Shown: piece after piece, positions 37,882 to 48,690 of the stretch
How positions within the stretch are numbered: the first letter of the stretch is position 1
Layout: each line of letters begins with the position of its first letter
DNA from: Devosia ginsengisoli
GTDB lineage: Bacteria > Pseudomonadota > Alphaproteobacteria > Rhizobiales > Devosiaceae
Assembly: GCF_024707105.1 (NCBI RefSeq)
Contig: NZ_JANQAJ010000013.1
Span: forward strand, 310,001-374,000
Reading direction: 5' to 3'
DNA length: 64,000 bases
Notes under the pieces: model-generated
Databases searched by the model: none
Seen by the model: the letters and a program-made list of their open reading frames with translations, nothing else
Told to the model about the DNA's origin: nothing
Made by a program: the position numbers and the translations under genes

Positions 37882-37901
37882 ATATAAAGATATCTTTATA
37901 T
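37882..37901. promoter_or_regulatory. 20-bp perfect palindrome, operator of the ArsR-metF operon
   Basis: ATATAAAGAT followed by its exact reverse complement ATCTTTATAT, centred 24 bases upstream of the ATG at 37867. The AT-rich core AAGATATCTT in an otherwise GC-rich region matches the kind of site bound by ArsR/SahR-type regulators of methionine genes. It would overlap the promoter or start point and allow autorepression. Confidence 0.7.
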
Positions 37902-37958
37902 TAGAGTGAGGCGGAGGTCCAGAGGGGATGTGCAGGATGCGTCGACAAAACACAAGCC

Positions 37959-37987
37959 GTCACCCTCGGGCCTGACCCGAGGGTGAC
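37959..37987. terminator. Bidirectional hairpin between DUF2336 gene and the metF operon promoter
   Basis: GTCACCCTCGGG (37959-37970) and CCCGAGGGTGAC (37976-37987) form a perfect 12-pair stem with a five-base loop. On the minus strand GTTTTG follows. It lies just after the stop of the DUF2336 gene. The same stem sequence is a frequent intergenic repeat in this group. Confidence 0.65.
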
Positions 37988-38008
37988 GATCTAGCTTGTA
38001 GCAAACGC

Positions 38009-39139
38009 CTAGGCGCTCATCGCAGCACGTTCTTCGCTGACCGCGCGTTTGCGAAAGGAATGGGCGCGCCACAGCTCGAAAATGCCGATGGCTTCTTCCT
38101 TGTCGATGGCCTCGAAGCGGCTGACGACCATGGCCTTGTCGGCCTCGCTCGGCAGGTCGCGCCATGGCAGGGTCGCCACGGTGGCCTCGAACAGGTCGGG
38201 CGACATGCCGGCAGCCTTGAGCGCCACGGTGATCGCCACATAATCCTGGCTGGCCAGCCATTTGACGAAGACTTCCGGCGCCACGCGCAGGATGACGGTC
38301 AGCGCGGCTGCCGCATGATGGCCATAGCCGAAGCGGGCAAAGCGGGTCAGCGCGCGGTCGTCGAGCTGCTTGCGGTCGCTCAGCGCCTTGACCTGGTTAT
38401 AGGCCACTTTCCATTCGGTGGCCGAGAAGCCGGCGCGATTGCGCAACCGGTTATAGACCACGGCATTGACCTTGCCGGCCGCCACGGGATCGAACCTGCG
38501 GTCGACCTCGCCCAGCGTCTCCAGCACCTTTGATGCCACCGAGTCGATCTCGCCGCGCAGGCTCTTCCAGTCGATTTCGGGGCGGTTGCGCAGGTCGGCG
38601 GCCATTTCGGCATCGCGCGTCGCGCGTTCCACCAGCTTTTCCAGCGTCGCCTTGTCGAATTCCGCATTGGAATTGCGCACCAGGCGCACTACCGAAGTGC
38701 GGTCGCCGTGCTCGACAATGGCCTCGCCCACCCGCTCGGGCACGTTGGCGCGGCCGGCAATGGCCAGGCGATGCTCTTCGCTCTGGCGGCCGATAATGTC
38801 GATCAGGTCGTCGTCGCTGAGCACATTGGAGAATTCGAGCAGGGGCTTGGCCACCTCGATATCGTCATTGGCGAGCTTGACCACGACAGTGCCCGGCGCC
38901 CGCTCCAGCGGGGCCAGGAGCTTGGCGACATGCGCCCGCGCCTCGACCTCGACCAGTTCGGCCAATTGGCAGAGCACCTCGTCATACTGGGCGACCTGTT
39001 CGTCGTCGCACCGGTCCGAGACGTAGCTGAAGAGCTGCGCCATGTTGCGGAACAACTGTTCCCGCTCCGGTTGGTTGTCTTCGCCATTGAGGACGCGGAA
39101 ACTCGAAAATGCCCGCTGGCCTTCATCAAGCTCGCTCAT
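38009..39139 (-). CDS. DUF2336 domain-containing protein
   Basis: A 376-residue, all-helical, probably cytoplasmic protein from the ATG at 39139 (GGGAG upstream; the frame is open further up without a ribosome binding site). Repeated helical pairs across 60-330 (LLAPLERAPGTVVVKLANDDIEVAKPLLEFSNVLSDDDLIDII and similar) are the HEAT-like pattern of DUF2336, a family found almost only in alphaproteobacteria and often near signalling or motility genes. The biochemical role is unknown. It is 100 bases downstream of the winged-helix/TPR regulator on the same strand. Confidence 0.85.
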   Translation of the reverse strand: MSELDEGQRAFSSFRVLNGEDNQPEREQLFRNMAQLFSYVSDRCDDEQVAQYDEVLCQLAELVEVEARAHVAKLLAPLERAPGTVVVKLANDDIEVAKPLLEFSNVLSDDDLIDIIGRQSEEHRLAIAGRANVPERVGEAIVEHGDRTSVVRLVRNSNAEFDKATLEKLVERATRDAEMAADLRNRPEIDWKSLRGEIDSVASKVLETLGEVDRRFDPVAAGKVNAVVYNRLRNRAGFSATEWKVAYNQVKALSDRKQLDDRALTRFARFGYGHHAAAALTVILRVAPEVFVKWLASQDYVAITVALKAAGMSPDLFEATVATLPWRDLPSEADKAMVVSRFEAIDKEEAIGIFELWRAHSFRKRAVSEERAAMSA

Positions 39140-39238
39140 TGCCTGCTCTCCCGGCTTCTGCCGCAAATCTGGAATCTGACGATGCACGGGCACCTTCTTG
39201 CGGGCCCTGAAGGCCGGAACGAGCATTTGATTCAAATT

Positions 39239-40795
39239 TTAGCGAATGGATGCCGTCAGCAATTTGGCAATGTCATCGGGAATGGCCTGCGGCCCCACCA
39301 GCCGACGCAGGCCAGTCGCCAGTCCGCGCATGACATTGGCCCGGTGCCCCGCGGCAAGAAAATGCCGTGCCGAGGTCTGGTAGAGGTGCCGGAGCACCTG
39401 CTGGCAGCGTTCGGGCGAATAGGCCGAAAGCGCCGCGGCCACCGGCTCGGGCAGGTCACCGTCATAGGGCGAGATGAAGAACGGCGCCATCCAGCGGCTA
39501 TTGGGCCGCGCGAGGTAAAGTTCCTCGCTGGTCCGCGCCACGCCCGGCCGGTCATTGCCCGCCATCAGCGCGGTGCATTTGAGCACCAGCAGATAGATGT
39601 GGAAGTCCGAACCGAACTCGGCCAGCTCGATCCCCTTGTCATAGAGCGCAACCGCCTCCGCTATGGCGCCCCGGCACATCAGCATCTGGCCGCGCGTGGC
39701 ATAGGCAGCGCCGAAGGCCGTGCTGTCGGCAAAGGCCTCGTCAGCCAGTTGCTCGGCCATGTCGAGATGGCCGCGATCGATGAAGAACAGCAGCTTGGCC
39801 GCGGCCAGCTTGAGCAGGGCATTGTCCTCGATCCCGGCCAGGTTGCCGAGCACCAGTGTTTCGATCTCGTCTTCGAGCGCCGTGGCACCGCCGGGAGAGG
39901 CCAGCCCCGGATCGGGCGGCCACTGGATGAGCCGGGCAAACAGGTTGAGCGCCCACAATATGGCCAGTGACGGATCGCCCGGCCGCTCGTCGCGCGCCTT
40001 GCGCAATTGCGCCTCGGCCTCGCGCCAGCGCTCGGGCGAGCGGGTCAGGGCGCGACCCGCCTCGTTGAGCCGGATTTCCACCGGCACATCGGATGGCGTC
40101 AATAGCTCCGATCCATCGGGCACCGCGATATGGCGCCAGATGGCGCCGCGAGCCCAGCGGGCGATCGCCACGCCCTGCCCGGCACCCTCGCCCTGCGCCA
40201 TCCGCGCCCGGCGCGTCGCGATCACCCGGCCCGAAGGCAGGCTGCGTAGCGCCATGGCGGCATGCAGGTCCGACTGCTCCGCATGCAGGCTGATCTCGAG
40301 GGCAAAGGCGACCTGCGCCGCATCGTCCCCCTGCCAGTCCGGCACCAGCACAACCTTGCGCCCGCTGCCCAGCAGGGTGGCCAACTGATCGCTTATGCCC
40401 TGCACCAGGTTCGCCGCCGCGGCCGATTGCGCCTCGCCGCGCACCGGGCCGACCACGACGAAAGCCGCCACCCCGTCGGGCCGATCGGCCGCGGCGATCC
40501 ACACATAGCCTTCGCCATATTGCGTGGCGATAAAACGCGGCGCCCGCGCATCATCACCCAGCCGGGCGCGCAGGCGATTGACGATGAAATCGACATTGCG
40601 CTCGCCCGCCATACGGCCCGTCGCGGCCATGGCGCGGTGCAACTCGCTCCGGCTCACCAATGCGCCGGGCCGACGGGTCAGCTCCATCAGCAGCACCCGT
40701 TCCTGGCGCGTGAAGACGATCTCGCTGCCATCGGCGCCACGGGCCGAACGCATCGATTCCTCGAATATCAACCCGTTGAAACTGTGCCTGCGCAA
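39239..40795 (-). CDS. Winged-helix regulator with TPR-like C-terminal part (HilA/CadC type)
   Basis: About 518 residues. An OmpR/PhoB-type winged helix covers about 5-100: FTRQERVLLMELTRRPGALVSRSELHRAM is the recognition region and FIATQYGEGYVWIA the wing. A middle alpha/beta domain (about 115-235; VVVGPVRGEAQ, VVLVPDWQGDDAAQVAF) resembles adenylate-cyclase-associated or periplasmic-binding-like segments of such regulators. A TPR-like helical domain occupies the rest (AEAVALYDKGIEL). No receiver domain or membrane segment is seen. The start is uncertain: no good ATG precedes the winged helix, TTG at 40795 fits best, and the frame is open to a TTG at 40855. The targets are unknown; the neighbouring DUF2336 gene is a candidate. 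Confidence 0.75.
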   Translation of the reverse strand: MRRHSFNGLIFEESMRSARGADGSEIVFTRQERVLLMELTRRPGALVSRSELHRAMAATGRMAGERNVDFIVNRLRARLGDDARAPRFIATQYGEGYVWIAAADRPDGVAAFVVVGPVRGEAQSAAAANLVQGISDQLATLLGSGRKVVLVPDWQGDDAAQVAFALEISLHAEQSDLHAAMALRSLPSGRVIATRRARMAQGEGAGQGVAIARWARGAIWRHIAVPDGSELLTPSDVPVEIRLNEAGRALTRSPERWREAEAQLRKARDERPGDPSLAILWALNLFARLIQWPPDPGLASPGGATALEDEIETLVLGNLAGIEDNALLKLAAAKLLFFIDRGHLDMAEQLADEAFADSTAFGAAYATRGQMLMCRGAIAEAVALYDKGIELAEFGSDFHIYLLVLKCTALMAGNDRPGVARTSEELYLARPNSRWMAPFFISPYDGDLPEPVAAALSAYSPERCQQVLRHLYQTSARHFLAAGHRANVMRGLATGLRRLVGPQAIPDDIAKLLTASIR

Positions 40796-40978
40796 GACTG
40801 TCCGCCCCTGAAGGCCGGAGATTTGCAGCGGCGGGCGGCAATGACAAGCGGGCAAATCGCGAAAATCCGTCCATCAAACAACAAGCCAACAATCTCCGCG
40901 TAGCCTGCCGCCGAAGCATTGGGGGGATCCGATGGAACGCGATCGGGATCGCAGCGAGGGGCGCCGCTCGTGAGCGTC

Positions 40979-41113
40979 ATGTTCACCGCCAGACTGGGCG
41001 GATCGGCCACACGCCCGATAGGCAAGGACCATCCTGTCGCAAGAAACGAGCCGCCGCCGCCGTCAAAGGCCGGCCTGTGGGAGCGCCTGAGCGACTGGCT
41101 GCGCCTGACCTGA
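40979..41113 (+). CDS. Possible small protein, 44 residues
   Basis: The frame starts MFTARLGGSATRPIGKDHPV and ends with the amphipathic GLWERLSDWLRLT. A GTG three codons upstream is an alternative start, and GAGGGG lies at about 40956. The Trp-rich amphipathic end looks like a membrane-associating helix. It is divergent from the winged-helix gene, with a terminator 75 bases after its stop. Support is only coding-like composition and context, so this is tentative. Confidence 0.35.
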   Translation: MFTARLGGSATRPIGKDHPVARNEPPPPSKAGLWERLSDWLRLT

Positions 41114-41187
41114 TCGGCTGGCCAGCCGGCCGGCCGCGGCATGCCCGGAGAGATTGAGCTCCCTTCGGGCATGCCATTCATGAAAGA

Positions 41188-41212
41188 AGGCCCCGGGACA
41201 TGCCCGGGGCCT
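41188..41212. terminator. Bidirectional terminator downstream of katG
   Basis: AGGCCCCGGG (41188-41197) pairs perfectly with CCCGGGGCCT (41203-41212). T-rich sequence lies on both sides (TTGTTGGTTTTT on plus; TTCTTTCAT on minus). It serves katG, which ends at 41231, and any plus-strand transcript. Confidence 0.85.
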
Positions 41213-41230
41213 TTGTTGGTTTTTCGTCGC

Positions 41231-43462
<2,232 letters not shown>

Positions 43463-43493
43463 CTATATAGGGGGTGACAATCATTAGGCCAAT

Positions 43494-43530
43494 CGATAGT
43501 TCTTCCCATACCAATAGGAAAAACTTATCG
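43494..43530. promoter_or_regulatory. Imperfect inverted repeat between katG and oxyR, likely OxyR site
   Basis: CGATAGTTCTTCC (from 43494) and GGAAAAACTTATCG (to 43530) are inverted with one gap and one mismatch, around ATACCAATA. ATAG occurs twice, as in OxyR boxes. The site overlaps the oxyR start, which suits autorepression together with katG activation. Confidence 0.5.
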
Positions 43531-44432
43531 TGAGCGTATCCCTCAAACAGATGCAATATGCGCTGGCCGTGGCCCGGTCAGGCCATTTCGGGCGGGCAGC
43601 CGAAGCCTGCGCCGTGTCGCAGCCGGCTTTGTCCCAGCAAATCCTCGCGCTGGAAGGCCTGTGCGGCGCGCCGCTGTTCGACCGGCTGCGCGGCGGCGTC
43701 CGGCCCACGCCGCTCGGGCGGGAATTCATCGCCTTGGCACAGCGCGTGGTCGAAAGTGCCGAAGCGGTCGAAACGCTGATTCTCGGCCATGCCGGCCAGC
43801 CCAGCCGTCCGATCCGTTTCGGACTGATTCCCACCGTGGCGCCCTATCTGCTGCCCGAGATTTTCCCGGCTTTGACCAAGGGCCTGCCCGGCCTCGATTT
43901 CACCGTCAGCGAAAACCGCACCGATGCGCTCATCGCCGGGCTGGGCGATGGCAGCCTCGACATCGCCCTGATCGGCACCGCGGCGCCCAGCGACGGTCCG
44001 CGCCTGGTCAGCCAACCGCTCTTCGATGATCCCTTCGTGCTGGCCACCAGCCGCGAGGAGACCACCACCACGCCGGTTTCGCTCGCCAGCCTCGATCCCG
44101 ACCGCATCCTGCTGCTCGACGAAGGCCACTGCTTCCGCGACCAGACCATCGCGGCCTGCCGGCTCGACAGCGATCCCGCCGGCCGCACCTTCGCGGCCAC
44201 CTCGCTCTCGACCATTGTCGAATTCGTCGCCAACGGCCAGGGCGTGACGCTGCTGCCGCGCATCGCCCTGCGCAAGGAAGCGAACAATCCCCGCATTGCC
44301 ATCCACGACCTGGTCTCGCCCGGCGCCGGTCGGCAACTGTCGCTGGTCTGGCGTGCGGCGACGCCCTTCGGCAAGACCTTCGAGAAAATGGCCGAGGCGA
44401 TCAGGGGCGCACGGCCGGCTGTCGCGGCCTAG
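43530..44432 (+). CDS. oxyR: Hydrogen-peroxide sensor OxyR (LysR family)
   Basis: A 300-residue LysR-type regulator starting with GTG (MSVSLKQMQYALAVARSGHF). The helix-turn-helix covers 15-60 (FGRAAEACAVSQPALSQQILALE). The redox pair C201 and C210 in EGHCFRDQTIAAC has the same nine-residue spacing as C199/C208 of E. coli OxyR, and the peroxide-binding GTAAPSDGP region precedes it. It is divergent from katG. The ribosome binding site is weak, consistent with the operator overlapping the start. Its 3' end overlaps that of rarD. Confidence 0.93.
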   Translation: MSVSLKQMQYALAVARSGHFGRAAEACAVSQPALSQQILALEGLCGAPLFDRLRGGVRPTPLGREFIALAQRVVESAEAVETLILGHAGQPSRPIRFGLIPTVAPYLLPEIFPALTKGLPGLDFTVSENRTDALIAGLGDGSLDIALIGTAAPSDGPRLVSQPLFDDPFVLATSREETTTTPVSLASLDPDRILLLDEGHCFRDQTIAACRLDSDPAGRTFAATSLSTIVEFVANGQGVTLLPRIALRKEANNPRIAIHDLVSPGAGRQLSLVWRAATPFGKTFEKMAEAIRGARPAVAA

Positions 44433-45379
44433 GCCGCCGCCCGGCCCCGCCGGCGGAAGCTGTCATAGCTGAACACCATCAGCGACACCCAGATCAGCGC
44501 GAAGCTCAAGAGGCGCAGCCCGTTGAGATGTTCGCCGAACAGGAAGATCGCCACCAGGAACTGGATCGACGGCGCGATATACTGGAACATGCCGATCGTA
44601 GTCAGCCGCAGCCGCCGCACCGCGAAAGCGAACAGCAGCAGCGGAATGGCCGTGGCCGGCCCGGTCAGCACCAGCATCGTCATCAGATAGGGATCGGCAT
44701 GAACGCCGGGGCCCGAACTGACGATGGTGTAGATGACGAAGCCCAGCGCCACCGGCACCAGCATGGCCGTTTCGGCAAACAGGCCCGTGGCCGGCCCGAG
44801 ATGGGCCGTCTTGCGGAAATAGCCGTAGAAGCCGAAGGACAGCGCCAGCCCCAGCGCGATGAACGGAATATTGCCCAGCCCGATCGCCTGGATGCCGATG
44901 GCTACGGCGGCGATCAGGATGGAAATGGTCTGCAGCCGGTTCTGCCGCTCGCCGAGCAGGATCATGCCCATCAGCACATTGACCAGCGGATTGATGAAAT
45001 AACCGAAACTGGCTTCCAGCACCTGCCCGGTTTCCACCGCCCACACATAGAGCAGCCAGTTCCCCGCCAGCAAGACGGCCGACAGCAGCGTGCCGAGCGC
45101 GCGTCTCCGGTCGGCAAACAGCGCGCGAACTTCCCCGAAGCCGCCGGAAAAGGCCAGGATGCCGGCCAGTAGCAGCAGCGACCACACCGTCCGTTCGGCA
45201 ACGATCAGCACCGAACCAGCCGCCTCGACTTCGCGGAACAGCAGCGGCAGGAAACCCCACAGCGTATAGGCGGCCAGGGCCGCCAGCACGCCATTGCGGC
45301 CGTCATTTGCCGTCACCTGGGACGCGGAAGAAACCTCGGCTGGCGCAATGGCCTCCGGCGCGGATTCGGGAAGGGACAT
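44429..45379 (-). CDS. rarD: EamA-family permease RarD
   Basis: A 316-residue inner-membrane transporter from the ATG at 45379 (GGAG upstream). It has ten predicted helices in two EamA repeats. RarD family marks are GVLAALAAYTLWGFLPLLFREV at the start of the first repeat, NWLLYVWAVETGQVLEASFGYFINPL and MFQYIAPSIQFLVAIFLFGE at the end. RarD was named in E. coli for a chloramphenicol-sensitivity phenotype; the substrate is unknown. Convergent with oxyR. Confidence 0.9.
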   Translation of the reverse strand: MSLPESAPEAIAPAEVSSASQVTANDGRNGVLAALAAYTLWGFLPLLFREVEAAGSVLIVAERTVWSLLLLAGILAFSGGFGEVRALFADRRRALGTLLSAVLLAGNWLLYVWAVETGQVLEASFGYFINPLVNVLMGMILLGERQNRLQTISILIAAVAIGIQAIGLGNIPFIALGLALSFGFYGYFRKTAHLGPATGLFAETAMLVPVALGFVIYTIVSSGPGVHADPYLMTMLVLTGPATAIPLLLFAFAVRRLRLTTIGMFQYIAPSIQFLVAIFLFGEHLNGLRLLSFALIWVSLMVFSYDSFRRRGRAAA

Positions 45380-45572
45380 CGAAAAACTCCGCATCCCGGA
45401 CGGGATGGCTGAAGCCAATGTGATACCAGCGCCGCGCCGGGACTGCCAATCAGAGTTTGTGATCGCGCTACCTTGCAAAGCTGATGGGCAAGGCCAACCT
45501 TTTTCGTGCCGGGGCGTTTGGCCTCAAGCGCAACGCGCTTTCCATCACGACCAACACCAGCAGGAGCACATC

Positions 45573-46022
45573 ATGAAAAAGACCGTCACCTGGGTTTTGA
45601 TCGCCGACGGCGCACAGGCGCGCGTCCTCGAAAATACCGGTCCGGGCAAAGGGCTCAAGCAGGTCGATGGTCTCGATTGGGCCATCGAACCGCTGCAGGC
45701 GCAGGAAATCGTCACCGACCGCCCGGGCCGCGGTCACTCCTCGGCCGGCAGCGGCCGCAGCGCCATGGAACCCCGGACCGATCCGGTGGAACACCGCGAA
45801 ACCGAATTCGTCAAATCGGTCGCCGCCACGCTGGACCGCAAGCAGCAGCAGGGCGCCTTCGACCGCCTCGTCATCGCCGCCGCTCCCACCGCGCTGGGCG
45901 ACATCCGCCAGGCTCTGACACCGGCCGTCAAGAAAGCCATCGTCGCCGAGCTGAACAAGGACCTGACCAACACCCCCACGGCACAGCTCGACCAGCATCT
46001 GGATGGCATCATCGCAGCCTGA
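45573..46022 (+). CDS. Host attachment family protein
   Basis: A 149-residue protein of the family first described from Agrobacterium attachment mutants (Host_attach). Typical strings are WVLIADGAQARVLEN at the start, GRSAMEPRTDPVEHRETEF in the middle and FDRLVIAAAPTALGDIRQAL. The C-terminal helix with AELNKDLTNTP is also conserved. The fold resembles eRF1 domain-like (baeRF) proteins, so the historical name may mislead about function. The ATG at 45573 has AGGAG. A 15-pair hairpin follows the stop. Confidence 0.85.
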   Translation: MKKTVTWVLIADGAQARVLENTGPGKGLKQVDGLDWAIEPLQAQEIVTDRPGRGHSSAGSGRSAMEPRTDPVEHRETEFVKSVAATLDRKQQQGAFDRLVIAAAPTALGDIRQALTPAVKKAIVAELNKDLTNTPTAQLDQHLDGIIAA

Positions 46023-46056
46023 GAAGAAACAGCAGAAAAATCAATGCATTGAACAC

Positions 46057-46096
46057 AGAAGCCGATTCAACCTGCCAACGCGTTGAATCGGCTTCT
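46057..46096 (+). terminator. Long hairpin after the host-attachment gene
   Basis: AGAAGCCGATTCAAC (46057-46071) pairs perfectly with GTTGAATCGGCTTCT (46082-46096). It lies 35 bases after the stop. Only a weak T-rich tail follows (CAATGTCTTG), so it may stabilise the mRNA end rather than terminate alone. Confidence 0.6.
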
Positions 46097-46124
46097 CAAT
46101 GTCTTGAATCAGTTTGTGAAGCGG

Positions 46125-46241
46125 ATACCCCCTCCTAACCTCCCCTGATAGGGGGAGGAATCCACCCAGTGGGTTTGGCCAGATCATGCCACAAGCTCGA
46201 TCTGTTCCTCCCCCTTTTCAGGGGAGGCTAGGAGGGGGTAT
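46125..46241. repeat. Palindromic repeat, family R2
   Basis: A second copy of the element at 7830-7946: ATACCCCCTCCTAACC...GGAGGGGGTAT outer arms, inner CCCTGATAGGGG and CCCCTTTTCAGGGG hairpins, and the same centre TGCCACAAGCTCGATC. Confidence 0.85.
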
Positions 46242-46256
46242 TCTTTCTTCCCCCTC

Positions 46257-47099
46257 CTATTCTTCATCCTCGTCATCTCCACCCTCGATGGCGTCGAGAA
46301 ATTCCAGCAGCATGGAATTGACCAGTTCGGGCCGCTCGATGCTGGGAATATGCGCCACGCCCTCCAGCACGGCGGCGAAGGCATTGGACATTTCCTCGGA
46401 CAGATGCTCATGCCGGTCGATGATGGCGGTGAAATCCTCGTCGCCCACCAGCAGCAATGTCGGCGCGCCGACCTCGCTCACGCGCGGCCAGGCCAGCGGC
46501 GGCCGCTCCTCCTGCGTCAGCTCGGGCTTGCCCAGCGCCAAGGCATTCATGTCGAGAAACAGTTCGCGCGCCGCGCCGCCGACCCGCCCGCTCTGCGCCC
46601 GTGGCCCGTCGAGCCATTCATGCGCCTGCACAAGGTTGAGCATGTCGCGGTCGCCCCGCTCCCAGGCATCCTCCTCGGCCGCCTCGATCTGCTGTTCGGC
46701 CTCGGTCGCGCTCCACGGCGCTCCGGTAACCGAGGTGCCGAGCAGCACCAGCCCGATCACCCTGCCGGGATGGCGCAGCGCGAAATCCAGCGCCAGCCCG
46801 CCACCCATCGAGCAGCCCACCAGCACCGCCGCATGAATATCCAGCGAAGCGAGCACCGCTTCGAGATCGTCGATATGGCTGAAGGCCGCGTCCGCGCTTT
46901 CGCTCTCGCCATAGCCGCGCCGGTCATAGGCAATGGCGTGCCAGCCCTCTTCGGCCACGGCTTCCATCTGGCTTTCCCACATGCGCTTGTCGCAGACCCC
47001 GGCATGCAGGAACACCACCGGCAGGCCCTCGCCCACCTGGCGTCCCGCCAGAACGGCCCCGCCAACCGCGACCGAAAACGCCTCGCCAATCACCTGCAA
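46257..47099 (-). CDS. Alpha/beta hydrolase
   Basis: A 280-residue serine hydrolase-fold protein. The oxyanion loop region is VVFLHAGVCDKRMW near 28-41, the nucleophile elbow VGCSMGG has S97, the acid is D220 or D222 in LVGDEDFTAI, and the base is H250 in GVAHIPSIERPE. The HAG in place of HGG/HGW in the oxyanion loop and the RRGYGES string resemble epoxide-hydrolase or ester-hydrolase relatives. The substrate is unknown. The tail ends in an acidic EGGDDEDEE run. It is followed closely by an R2 repeat. Confidence 0.88.
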   Translation of the reverse strand: MQVIGEAFSVAVGGAVLAGRQVGEGLPVVFLHAGVCDKRMWESQMEAVAEEGWHAIAYDRRGYGESESADAAFSHIDDLEAVLASLDIHAAVLVGCSMGGGLALDFALRHPGRVIGLVLLGTSVTGAPWSATEAEQQIEAAEEDAWERGDRDMLNLVQAHEWLDGPRAQSGRVGGAARELFLDMNALALGKPELTQEERPPLAWPRVSEVGAPTLLLVGDEDFTAIIDRHEHLSEEMSNAFAAVLEGVAHIPSIERPELVNSMLLEFLDAIEGGDDEDEE

Positions 47100-47141
47100 T
47101 TCTCCGTATCGGTAGCGTCGCTCCCCCGACGGGGCGCCGCT

Positions 47142-47474
47142 TTATTGCTCGACCAGCACGCAGAATTCGAAATCTTCACCGCGCGCCCAGCAGCCGGGCT
47201 TGCCGTCAACGGCGCGGAAGTCGCGCAGTTCCTCGGGCACCTGCCCCGGCCGCGCATCGGCCTCGATCAGGAACCCCGTACCGACGCCCTCCTCGACCAG
47301 CGTAAAGGCAAAGGTCCTGCCATCAGGCAGCGCAAATGTCAGCCCGCCGCCATCCAGCGCCACATCGCAATCGAACGTGTCATATCCGGTAACCGTACAC
47401 TGCCCCGGCGCCCCCGCCGCCAGCGTCACCATCCCGCCCGTCGCAGCGACCATGACCGCGGCCGCCCAAATCAT
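47142..47474 (-). CDS. Small exported protein, unknown function
   Basis: About 110 residues from the ATG at 47474, starting MIWAAAVMVAATGGMVTLAAGAPG, a signal peptide. The frame also opens at a TTG nine codons earlier. The mature part has four cysteines (QCTVTGYDTFDCDV and PGCWARGEDFEFC), probably two disulfides, and alternating beta-strand pattern (GLTFALPDGRTFAFTLVEEG). A periplasmic beta-barrel-like small domain is likely. It is co-directional with and upstream of the hydrolase gene, 42 bases away. Confidence 0.65.
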   Translation of the reverse strand: MIWAAAVMVAATGGMVTLAAGAPGQCTVTGYDTFDCDVALDGGGLTFALPDGRTFAFTLVEEGVGTGFLIEADARPGQVPEELRDFRAVDGKPGCWARGEDFEFCVLVEQ

Positions 47475-48054
47475 CCGTTTCAAGTCTTGCCCCCAGAGCA
47501 ATCAGCCAGTGCATCGCCGTAGCTCTCTCTTAGCGCGGGAATGCCGGAGTGTCGCGGATTTTTGCGCGCACAGGTGAACGGAAGAACAAGCAGGCATGCC
47601 AGGGCGCCCGCCTGTCACGCGGTTGTCATGTCCCGTGCCAAAGCCGGCAGCGAAGGCGGACCCCGAAGCGATTGCCGCCCCGTAGGAAATTAACAATGAG
47701 ACGACAATCGGCCCGGGGTGCCGGTTTTTGGAACAGCACAGGGAGTCGCGCACACGCTTCCGCCCGGGCTCGAACCTGTGGGAGAGGCCCCCCACCCGGC
47801 CCACCCCACCACCGTTCGCCTGCAGGCCGCCGTGTGGAGTGATGGAGGAAGGATAAGGGAGATTTTGGGGGCGGGGATAAGTTGGATAGCGCTTTCTATC
47901 CTTCTACCCGGCCAGTGGGCTGGCTCAACCCCAAGTTGTCCCCATAATGACACTCGGCAAGCCAGACTCGCGGGCCCGACTCAATTAAGACTTGACTAGC
48001 AGATTTAAGTTCTGCCTTTGTTCTTGTGTTTTTGGTACCTGTGAGGGCCTGTTC
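47475..48054. other. Gene-free stretch before the accessory operon
   Basis: No convincing coding frame, tRNA or repeat is seen. GC content falls after about 47860, and TTAAGACTTGACTAGCAGATTTAAG near 47985 contains a CTTGAC that could be the -35 box of the downstream operon. GAGGG at 48043 precedes the GTG start at 48055. The left boundary of the AT-richer island falls in this stretch. No integrase or att-like direct repeat was found. Confidence 0.4.
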
Positions 48055-48690
48055 GTGAACATCCACGTCACTGATACCATTCTAGATCTGAACAAGAAGA
48101 TGCAGGGTCAGCGTTTCCGCACAATCCTGGCGGACCCACCATGGCGCTTCGTCAATCGCACCGGCAAGGTTGCTCCAGAGCATCGCCGCCTTGCGCGATA
48201 CGGCACCATGTCCACCGGGGAAATCTGCGACCTGCCCATCGCCAACTTCGCCGAGCCCACTGCTCATCTATATATGTGGGTGCCTAACGCCCTGCTTCCC
48301 GAAGGTCTGCAGGTCATGCAGTCCTGGGGCTTCCAGTACAAATCCAACATCGTCTGGCACAAGATCCGCAAGGATGGCGGCTCCGACGGGCGTGGCGTCG
48401 GTTTCTATTTTCGTAACGTTACCGAACTTCTACTGTTTGGCGTGCGTGGGAAGAACGCGCGCACCGAGCAACCGGGGCGCAGTCAGGTCAACTACATGTC
48501 GTCCCGTAAGCGCGAACATTCGCGCAAGCCGGACGAACAGTATGAGCTGATCGAGAGCTGCTCGAAAGGCCCATACCTCGAACTGTTCGCCCGCGGCACT
48601 CGACCCGGCTGGAGCTACTGGGGCAATCAGGCCGACGAGAGCTATCGCCCAACCTGGGAAACCTACGCCTACAATTCGGCGGCTGAATAG
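48055..48690 (+). CDS. MT-A70 family DNA adenine-N6 methyltransferase
   Basis: A 211-residue class beta methyltransferase of the MT-A70 type. The catalytic motif is DPPW at 27-30 (FRTILADPPWRF), followed by YGTMSTGEICDLPI, LYMWVPNALLPEGLQVMQSWGF, the FRNVTELLLFGVRGK strand and YELIESCSKGPYLELFAR (SAM-binding strand order typical of the family). Such enzymes in bacteria methylate adenine in short DNA sites and often come from phage or plasmids. I prefer the GTG at 48055 with GAGGG upstream; the frame is open to 47992. The next ATG directly follows its TAG, so it is the first gene of a three-gene operon. No cognate restriction enzyme is recognised. Confidence 0.88.
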   Translation: MNIHVTDTILDLNKKMQGQRFRTILADPPWRFVNRTGKVAPEHRRLARYGTMSTGEICDLPIANFAEPTAHLYMWVPNALLPEGLQVMQSWGFQYKSNIVWHKIRKDGGSDGRGVGFYFRNVTELLLFGVRGKNARTEQPGRSQVNYMSSRKREHSRKPDEQYELIESCSKGPYLELFARGTRPGWSYWGNQADESYRPTWETYAYNSAAE

